The translations under genes and the position numbers were made by a program. A stretch of 41,509 bases of DNA, taken from contig UQMW01000012.1 of the NCBI GenBank assembly GCA_900542275.1, forward strand, positions 1 to 41,509. The letters run 5' to 3'. Shown in pieces: positions 36,048 through 41,509 of this stretch (positions within the stretch are counted from its first letter, which is position 1; every line of letters begins with the position of its first letter). Under the pieces are notes generated by a model. The model was not told where the DNA came from. It ran no database searches and worked only from the letters and a program-made list of their open reading frames with translations. Source of the stretch: an uncultured Collinsella sp. Its GTDB lineage: Bacteria > Actinomycetota > Coriobacteriia > Coriobacteriales > Coriobacteriaceae.

Positions 36048-36053
36048 TATAAT
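36048..36053 (+). promoter_or_regulatory. Consensus -10 box before the second flavoprotein gene
   Basis: A perfect TATAAT begins 10 bp after the stop of the HI0933-type gene. No good -35 is seen 16-18 bp upstream. If used, transcription starts near 36060, just before the hairpin at 36068. Confidence 0.45.
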
Positions 36054-36067
36054 CAAAAACGCATTCG

Positions 36068-36099
36068 GGCCGTCTGGGATACCGGACGGCCTCTTTCTT
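36068..36099 (+). terminator. Terminator-like hairpin just before the second flavoprotein gene
   Basis: A perfect 7-bp stem (GGCCGTC with GACGGCC) and a 10-nt loop is followed by TCTTTCTT. It ends 18 nt before the next ATG. It could end the mrp transcript or act as an attenuator for the gene that follows. Confidence 0.6.
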
Positions 36100-36117
36100 G
36101 CCTCTAAGGAGACCTCG

Positions 36118-37758
36118 ATGATCGAAATCACCCAAGTCAACGCGTCGCTCGATGAAGCCGACGATGAAAATGCCTGTCTCATTGTTGGCAAGCGAGTCGC
36201 CAAGCGCGTCCTACGTTGCAAGGACTCCGAGATCAAGTCCATCGAGCTCCACCGCAAGTCAATCGACGCTCGCAAAAAACGAGACGTCCATTTTATCCTG
36301 AGCTTTCGTGTTGAGCTGACTAGTCCCCACCTCGAGCGAGAAGCGGTCGACAGCGTTGCCGAGCGTGACCGCTCGCGCGTACGCGCGATAGAAGACGATG
36401 AGCCTTCATTCCCCTCCCCCGCCTCCGACGCACCTCAAGAACGCCCTGTCGTTGTCGGCGCCGGATGCGCCGGCCTTTTCGCTGCGCTTACGCTCGCCGA
36501 AGCAGGTCTTAAGCCCTTGCTCATCGAGCGCGGCGACCCGGCATTTCGCCGCTCGCAGGCGATCGACCTCTTTCTAAAGGAGCGCATCCTCGACCCCGAG
36601 AGCAATATCCAGTTTGGCCTGGGCGGCGCGGGGACCTTCTCGGACGGCAAGCTCAATACGGGAACCAAAAATCCCGCCCATCGCCTTATCCTCGAAACCT
36701 TCGTCGAGGCGGGTGCGCCCCGCGATATTCTGTGGGATGCCAAGCCGCACATTGGCTCCGACATCCTTCCCACGGTCGTCACCGCTATATCCCAGCGCAT
36801 CGAGCAGCTCGGAGGTGTCGTCCGTTATCGAACGAAGCTCGTCGACATTCGCATCGACGCGTCTGGCGCCATCACCGGTATTGATGTCCAATCGTCCCAA
36901 GACGCCGCTTGCGAGCCAATCGAGACAAATCACCTCATCCTCGCCTGCGGGCATTCTGCTCGCGATATTTTTGAGCTCCTTAAGGGCCACAACGTGGCCC
37001 TCGCACAAAAGACCTTTGCCATGGGCGTGCGCATCGAGCATCCACAGCGCGACATCGACCGTGCCCAATATGGCCCTTCGGCGGGGCACCCGGCACTCGG
37101 AGCAGCCCCCTACAAGCTTGTCGCCCATCTTCCCAACGGCCGCAGCGTGTTCTCGTTTTGTATGTGCCCCGGCGGGCAGGTTGTCGCTGCCTCTTCCGAG
37201 CAGGGCCACCTGTGCGTCAACGGCGCCAGTCTCAATGCCCGCGACGGACACAACGCAAATGCCGCCCTGCTCGTTAACGTCACGCCAGAGGACCTTCCCG
37301 ACGATGACCCGCTCGCCGGCATCGAGCTCCAGCGTGCCTGCGAGGCGGCCGCCTATCGCCTGGGCGGTTCCAACTGGAACGCACCGGCACAGCTCGTCGG
37401 AGATTTCCTCGCAGGACGCGCCAGCAAGGCGCCCGGAAAGGTAAAGCCCACCTATCCGCTCGGTGTGACCTGGACGGCAATTGACGAAGCCCTGCCGCAG
37501 CATATCGTCGAGTCGCTCCGCCTGGGACTTCCCCTACTCGGAAAAAAGCTACGAGGCTACGACCGCCCCGATGCCGTTCTTACCGGCGTGGAGACTCGTT
37601 CGAGCTCACCGGTCACTGTCACCCGAGACCGAACGTGCCATGCCGTGTCGACCCCGGGCCTCTACCCTTGCGGTGAGGGAGCTGGATATGCCGGCGGCAT
37701 CATGAGCGCGGCCACCGACGGCATACGTTGTGCCGAAGCCCTGATCGCAGACCTCTAA
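36118..37758 (+). CDS. Uncharacterised FAD-dependent dehydrogenase (COG2509 family)
   Basis: Flavoprotein of 546 aa. An N-terminal domain of about 105 residues resembles the family's DRTGG-free, basic leader (RVLRCKDSEIKSIELHRKSIDARKK), then the FAD motif VVVGAGCAGLFAAL (about 111-124), GGAGTFSDGKLNTGTK (about 176-191), and the C-terminal GEGAGYAGGIMSAATDGI. COG2509 proteins have no defined substrate. AAGGAG lies 5 nt before the ATG; a longer in-frame ORF starts inside the previous gene and is rejected. Adjacency to Mrp and another flavoprotein hints at redox work on a common pathway. Confidence 0.9.
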   Translation: MIEITQVNASLDEADDENACLIVGKRVAKRVLRCKDSEIKSIELHRKSIDARKKRDVHFILSFRVELTSPHLEREAVDSVAERDRSRVRAIEDDEPSFPSPASDAPQERPVVVGAGCAGLFAALTLAEAGLKPLLIERGDPAFRRSQAIDLFLKERILDPESNIQFGLGGAGTFSDGKLNTGTKNPAHRLILETFVEAGAPRDILWDAKPHIGSDILPTVVTAISQRIEQLGGVVRYRTKLVDIRIDASGAITGIDVQSSQDAACEPIETNHLILACGHSARDIFELLKGHNVALAQKTFAMGVRIEHPQRDIDRAQYGPSAGHPALGAAPYKLVAHLPNGRSVFSFCMCPGGQVVAASSEQGHLCVNGASLNARDGHNANAALLVNVTPEDLPDDDPLAGIELQRACEAAAYRLGGSNWNAPAQLVGDFLAGRASKAPGKVKPTYPLGVTWTAIDEALPQHIVESLRLGLPLLGKKLRGYDRPDAVLTGVETRSSSPVTVTRDRTCHAVSTPGLYPCGEGAGYAGGIMSAATDGIRCAEALIADL

Positions 37759-37784
37759 CGCACGAATTCCAGCGCGCAAAAGAC

Positions 37785-37820
37785 ACAGGCCCCAAGCTCC
37801 ACAGGGAACTCGGGGCCTGT
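37785..37820. terminator. Bidirectional terminator between the flavoprotein and uvrB genes
   Basis: A perfect 9-bp stem (ACAGGCCCC with GGGGCCTGT) lies between converging genes. It is followed on the minus strand by GTCTTTTG and on the plus strand by TCGCTATTTCTT, so it may serve both. Confidence 0.72.
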
Positions 37821-37823
37821 TCG

Positions 37824-40064
37824 CTATTTCTTAAACCGTGCACCCTGGCGTTTTCTGCCCGATGCGAACGTGGAACCCTTGCGGGCCTGCGAACGTAAGC
37901 GCTCGATCGTCTCGTCCTCAGACGCACCCTCGAGCATCGCCCGAATCTGAACGACGGCATCGCGCAGGCGCGCCGCCTCCTCAAAGTCCATGGCGGCAGA
38001 AGCGTTACGCATACCCTCTTCCATGGTTTCGACGATCCGCACAAGCTCGTCATGCGGCAGTTCTTCCAACTGCTCCGCAAGTGTCTGCTCGGGCGCCACC
38101 GTTTCCGGCACGCCGCCCTCGCCCGACGCATCGGGCGTATAGAATGCGCCATGGCCAAGAGAGTCGCCCTTCGAGCGCCCCTTGGAACCCACGGTTTTTT
38201 CGGCCTCGGCAATAAAACTTGAGATGTCGTTGATGGCCTTGCGCACCGTCTTGGGCACAATGCCATGCTCTTCGTTATATGCCATCTGAATCTCGCGACG
38301 GCGCTGCGTCTCCTCGATGGCCTCTTTCATCGAATCGGTCACAACGTCTGCATACATGATGACTTCGCCATCGGCGTTACGGGCCGCACGGCCAATCGTC
38401 TGAATCAGCGAACGGCGGTTGCGCAAGAAGCCTTCCTTATCGGCATCGAGAATTGCCACCAGTGAGACCTCGGGAAGATCCAAGCCCTCGCGAAGCAGGT
38501 TGATGCCAACGAGAACATCGATCTTGCCCTCGCGCAGCGTTCGCAAGATCTCGACACGGTCCATTGTCGCCGTATCAGAGTGCATGTAATTGACCTTAAT
38601 GCCCGCGTCGAGCAGATGGTCGGTCAGGTCCTCGGCCATGCGCTTGGTCAACGTGGTCACCAGCACGCGCTCCTTGCGGGCAACGCGCTCGCGAATCTCG
38701 TCCTCAAGATCGTCAATCTGGCCTCGGACCGGACGAACGTCGATCTTGGGATCGAGCAGACCGGTCGGACGAATAATCTGCTCAACGTCGTTCTGGCTCA
38801 CCCGCAGCTCATAGTCGCCCGGCGTGGCCGAAACATAGATAAACTGGGGGATCCTTGCCTCAAACTCATCGAAACGAAGCGGGCGGTTATCGAGCGCCGA
38901 GGGCAGGCGAAAACCGTGTTCCACCAGCGTCACCTTACGCGAGCGGTCACCTTCGTGCATGCCGCGAATCTGCGGCACTGTCACATGGCTCTCATCGATG
39001 ATGCAGAGCATATCCTTGGGAAAGTAATCGATCAGGGTAAACGGCGGCTCGCCCGGCTTGCGACCGTCCAGATGACGCGAGTAGTTCTCGATGCCGTTGC
39101 AAAAGCCCATCGTCTCGAGCATCTCAAGATCATAATCGGTGCGCTGCTGCAGACGCTGCGCCTCGAGCAACTTGTCGGTCGCCTTGAGCTCCGCCACGCG
39201 CTTCTCGCACTCTTCGCTGATCGATTTCAGAGCCGCCTTGACCTTCGGCTTCTCGGTCACGTAGTGCGATGCCGGCCATACGGGGATGGCCTCGTACTCA
39301 CGCAGCATCTCACCGGTGACCTCATCGATCTCGGCAATCAGCTCGACCTCGTCGCCAAAGAACTCAAACCGCAACGGATGCTCGGCATAAGGCGGATACA
39401 CGTCGACAACATCGCCGCGCACGCGGAACGTGCCGCGTGCCAGGTCATAGTCATTGCGATCATATTGAATGTCGATAAGTGCATGGATAAAGTCATCGCG
39501 CTCGAGCGGCACCTTCTTGTCGACGTTCGGGGCTAGGCCCGCATAGTCCTCAGGAGAGCCAATGCCATAGATACACGAGACCGATGCGACGACGATCACA
39601 TCTCGTCGAGAGAGCAGTGATGCGGTCGCCTGATGGCGCAGCATCTCGACCTCTTCGTTAATCGATGAGTCTTTCTCGATATATGTATCACTTTGCGGCA
39701 CATACGCCTCGGGCTGATAGTAGTCGTAGTACGAGACGAAGTAGACCACAGCGTTATTGGGAAAGAACTCTTTGAGCTCGCTCGCAAGCTGAGCGGCAAG
39801 CGTTTTATTCGGAGCCATGACCAGCGTCGGCTTTCCCAGGGCCTCAATAGTCTTTGCCATCGTGAAGGTCTTGCCCGAACCAGTCACGCCCAGCAAAACC
39901 TGATAGCGATCTCCGTCCCTCACGCCCTGCACAAGCGACTCAATGGCCTTGGGCTGAGAACCTGCAGGCTCATAGGGAGAAACGACTTCAAACGGCACCT
40001 CAGCGCCCTCAACGCCAAAGCGCTTAAGTTCACCACCAACGCGTTCTACTTCAAATTCCGCCAT
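37824..40064 (-). CDS. uvrB: Excinuclease ABC subunit B
   Basis: Helicase-like protein that verifies DNA damage after UvrA loading. Walker A GVTGSGKT is at residues 59-66; the beta-hairpin region YYDYYQPEAYVPQSDTYIEKD, IIDESH and the helicase motif QTIGRAARN are intact. The C-terminal UVR motif (MEEGMRNASAAMDFEEAARLRD) binds UvrC. At 746 aa it is longer than the usual 670: an extra N-terminal stretch of about 25 residues and a Ser/Gly-rich linker of about 60 residues before the UVR motif. AGGAG lies 5 nt before the ATG. It follows the lytic transglycosylase gene by 51 nt. Confidence 0.97.
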   Translation of the reverse strand: MAEFEVERVGGELKRFGVEGAEVPFEVVSPYEPAGSQPKAIESLVQGVRDGDRYQVLLGVTGSGKTFTMAKTIEALGKPTLVMAPNKTLAAQLASELKEFFPNNAVVYFVSYYDYYQPEAYVPQSDTYIEKDSSINEEVEMLRHQATASLLSRRDVIVVASVSCIYGIGSPEDYAGLAPNVDKKVPLERDDFIHALIDIQYDRNDYDLARGTFRVRGDVVDVYPPYAEHPLRFEFFGDEVELIAEIDEVTGEMLREYEAIPVWPASHYVTEKPKVKAALKSISEECEKRVAELKATDKLLEAQRLQQRTDYDLEMLETMGFCNGIENYSRHLDGRKPGEPPFTLIDYFPKDMLCIIDESHVTVPQIRGMHEGDRSRKVTLVEHGFRLPSALDNRPLRFDEFEARIPQFIYVSATPGDYELRVSQNDVEQIIRPTGLLDPKIDVRPVRGQIDDLEDEIRERVARKERVLVTTLTKRMAEDLTDHLLDAGIKVNYMHSDTATMDRVEILRTLREGKIDVLVGINLLREGLDLPEVSLVAILDADKEGFLRNRRSLIQTIGRAARNADGEVIMYADVVTDSMKEAIEETQRRREIQMAYNEEHGIVPKTVRKAINDISSFIAEAEKTVGSKGRSKGDSLGHGAFYTPDASGEGGVPETVAPEQTLAEQLEELPHDELVRIVETMEEGMRNASAAMDFEEAARLRDAVVQIRAMLEGASEDETIERLRSQARKGSTFASGRKRQGARFKK

Positions 40065-40115
40065 GGATACTCCTAACTCATACATCTGCAGTATACGCAG
40101 GCGGTGGGCTTAGTC

Positions 40116-40697
40116 CTATACGAACCGATCGGGATAGAGAGTCTTATATCGAACCCAGGCATTATTGACGCGAATCAGATAAGCCTGAGTTTCAGGGAAG
40201 GTAATCGCATTATGGAGTGACGTGTTCTGCTGCGCCCATCCGTCGACATTGCCCATACCGGCGTTATAGGCGGCGATGGCACTATCCGTCGACCCGTTGA
40301 AATAGGTGAGAAGATACGAGAGGTATGCGCAGCCAAACTCGATATTCGTAGCCGGATCGTTAAGATTGTCGGCCGAATACACCTCTCCGTCGACAAGGCC
40401 CTTGGCGATCATATCCTGGGCAGTCTCGGGCATCAGCTGCATCAATCCCTGAGCACCATGATTCGACTCGGCCTCGGGATCCCAATTCGATTCCGACTTA
40501 ATGACAGCGCACACCAGATACGGATCCAGATTATGCGAAATACTGGATTGCTTTACATATGCCTCGTAGTCAATCGGATACAGTGGCTTAAAGAAAGCGG
40601 CAGGAGCACACGAGTAGACGAGCGAAATAAGGCCGAAGACGAACACAACGGCAAGTGGCGCCACGCGATACCACGTAAAGAAACGTGCCTTAGGCAT
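40116..40697 (-). CDS. Membrane-anchored lytic transglycosylase (SLT family)
   Basis: Cleaves peptidoglycan glycan strands outside the cell. The 193-aa protein has an N-terminal membrane segment (about residues 11-29) ending in a possible lipobox-like YSC, then the SLT domain: ESNWDPEAES with catalytic Glu69, GAQGLMQLMPETA, and AYNAGMGNVDGW. Gln/Ala and Asn positions of the family are kept. Its ATG overlaps the coaE stop by 8 bases (ATGCCTAA); the ribosome binding site GGAGG is inside coaE. Confidence 0.9.
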   Translation of the reverse strand: MPKARFFTWYRVAPLAVVFVFGLISLVYSCAPAAFFKPLYPIDYEAYVKQSSISHNLDPYLVCAVIKSESNWDPEAESNHGAQGLMQLMPETAQDMIAKGLVDGEVYSADNLNDPATNIEFGCAYLSYLLTYFNGSTDSAIAAYNAGMGNVDGWAQQNTSLHNAITFPETQAYLIRVNNAWVRYKTLYPDRFV

Positions 40698-41331
40698 CGG
40701 CCTCCTCCTTGTCCGCAATATCTATAAACCCGTGGCATGCAAGCCATGAGTCAAGCTGCTCAAAGAGCGAATTATCGCCAGCGGCATTATCAATCACCGT
40801 TGTAGCGAGATTGCAGAGCGCAGACTCTTCGGGCTGGCAAGCAGAACGAGCATCGAAATCGGATGGCTCCATGCCACGTTGAATAGCGCGCTCGCGACGA
40901 ACTGACAAAGGGGCGCTAATGACCAGAATTTCATCAGCCAAGCCAAATGCATCCTCAAAACCAGTCGGAGCAGAAACCTCGACCACCGCAAAGGGATAAC
41001 GGGGAGATGAAACCGTACAACAAACCGGATCGAGAATCCTAAGCGAAAGCTGTTCAATCAGAACGGGATGCACGATGCCATTGAGCCGTGTGACCGAATC
41101 AGGAGAAGCGAAAGCTCGAGAAGCGAGGATGCTGCGGCGAATGCCGCCTATCTCATCCAAAATGTCCCAACCGAATTCATCCGCAAGAGCGTTAACGATA
41201 TCAGAGCCCGGCACATACAGCGATTTTGCAAGCTCATCCAGATCGATAAGCATAGCGCCACGAGATTCGAAATAGCGGCAGGCAGTCGACTTACCCGAAG
41301 CAATATTGCCCAAGACAAAAACGGTAAACAT
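40690..41331 (-). CDS. coaE: Dephospho-CoA kinase
   Basis: Final step of CoA synthesis: phosphorylates dephospho-CoA. The P-loop is GNIASGKST (residues 8-16); LIDLDELAKSLYVPGS is the substrate-binding Asp region; the GIVHP motif is present. The C-terminal lid, normally R-x-x-x-R with a Gln, reads RRERAIQRGMEPSDFDARSACQPEE, so it is divergent. The length of 213 aa is typical. The start MFTVFVLGNI has GGAGG upstream; the longer frame encodes 43 unconserved residues. It leads an operon with the lytic transglycosylase and uvrB. Confidence 0.85.
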   Translation of the reverse strand: MFTVFVLGNIASGKSTACRYFESRGAMLIDLDELAKSLYVPGSDIVNALADEFGWDILDEIGGIRRSILASRAFASPDSVTRLNGIVHPVLIEQLSLRILDPVCCTVSSPRYPFAVVEVSAPTGFEDAFGLADEILVISAPLSVRRERAIQRGMEPSDFDARSACQPEESALCNLATTVIDNAAGDNSLFEQLDSWLACHGFIDIADKEEADA

Positions 41332-41359
41332 CAAGTCCTCCCTTACGCCAATGGGAGTT

Positions 41360-41365
41360 ATTATC
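41360..41365 (-). promoter_or_regulatory. Candidate -10 box of the coaE operon
   Basis: GATAAT on the minus strand (five of six) lies 29 nt before the coaE start. TTGAGT stands 19 bp further upstream, a spacing longer than optimal, so this is only a candidate. Confidence 0.35.
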
Positions 41366-41456
41366 GCGCAAATAGAAAAGAAGGACTCAAAATACAGCCA
41401 AACAGTAAGACAAGCTAAACGAAGGCAAGTTCTTGTATTACAGCTCTCTATCAAAC

Positions 41457-41491
41457 GCAAAAAAGGGGGAGGCCGCGAGGCCTCCCCCTTC
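41457..41491 (-). terminator. Terminator of a gene beyond the right edge
   Basis: On the minus strand AAGGGGGAGGCC, a 4-nt loop and GGCCTCCCCCTT form a perfect stem followed by TTTTTTGCG. It would end a minus-strand transcript that enters from beyond 41509, so coaE probably has its own promoter. Confidence 0.85.
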
Positions 41492-41509
41492 TAAGTCCAA
41501 TGACGGCTC

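Overview
The window looks like a chromosomal segment of a high-G+C Gram-positive anaerobe, most likely a Coriobacteriia member such as Collinsella. This is inferred from WhiA, RapZ with an Arg in its P-loop, the glycolytic gap-pgk-tpi block ending in secG, Tat-type lipoprotein signals and the G+C-rich codon use. I could not run a search to confirm the genus. I see no tRNA, rRNA, CRISPR array, transposase or phage gene.

Layout, left to right. (1) 92-6035, minus strand: a complete oligopeptide-type ABC importer in the order binding protein, permease B, permease C, ATPase D, ATPase F. (2) 6326-13470, minus strand: the actinobacterial core block rapZ-whiA-gap-pgk-tpiA-gpmI-secG. yvcK, which usually sits between rapZ and whiA, is absent. 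(3) 13572-23931, minus strand: a sialic-acid utilisation operon. It has a Tat lipoprotein binding protein, a permease, a fused permease-ATPase, a second ATPase, two overlapping acetyl-esterase-family genes, then nanA, nanK and nanE. (4) 24297-31442, minus strand: uvrC, murJ, a ybaK-type deacylase and uvrA. (5) 31636-37758, plus strand: an LTA-synthase-type membrane phosphotransferase, an Mrp Fe-S carrier ATPase and two flavoproteins. (6) 37824-41331, minus strand: coaE, a lytic transglycosylase and uvrB.

How the genes work together. The block-3 transporter would import sialic acid. The esterase would strip O-acetyl groups, NanA would cleave Neu5Ac to ManNAc and pyruvate, and NanK and NanE would make GlcNAc-6-phosphate. 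No sialidase, nagA/nagB or regulator lies in the window, so this would be a scavenger of free sialic acid unless those genes are elsewhere. The 365-bp promoter region of this operon (23932-24296) carries a perfect 8-bp inverted repeat over a predicted -10, nested inside a second, 10-bp inverted repeat.

The most unusual points are: a second esterase paralogue whose nucleophile Ser is a Gly although the frame is open; loss of the C-terminal Cys cluster in the sialic-acid ATPases compared with the block-1 ATPases; strong hairpins in most of the longer intercistronic gaps of the two importer operons; terminator-like hairpins abutting the ribosome binding site of rapZ and the start of the second flavoprotein; and a LexA-like box upstream of uvrA.
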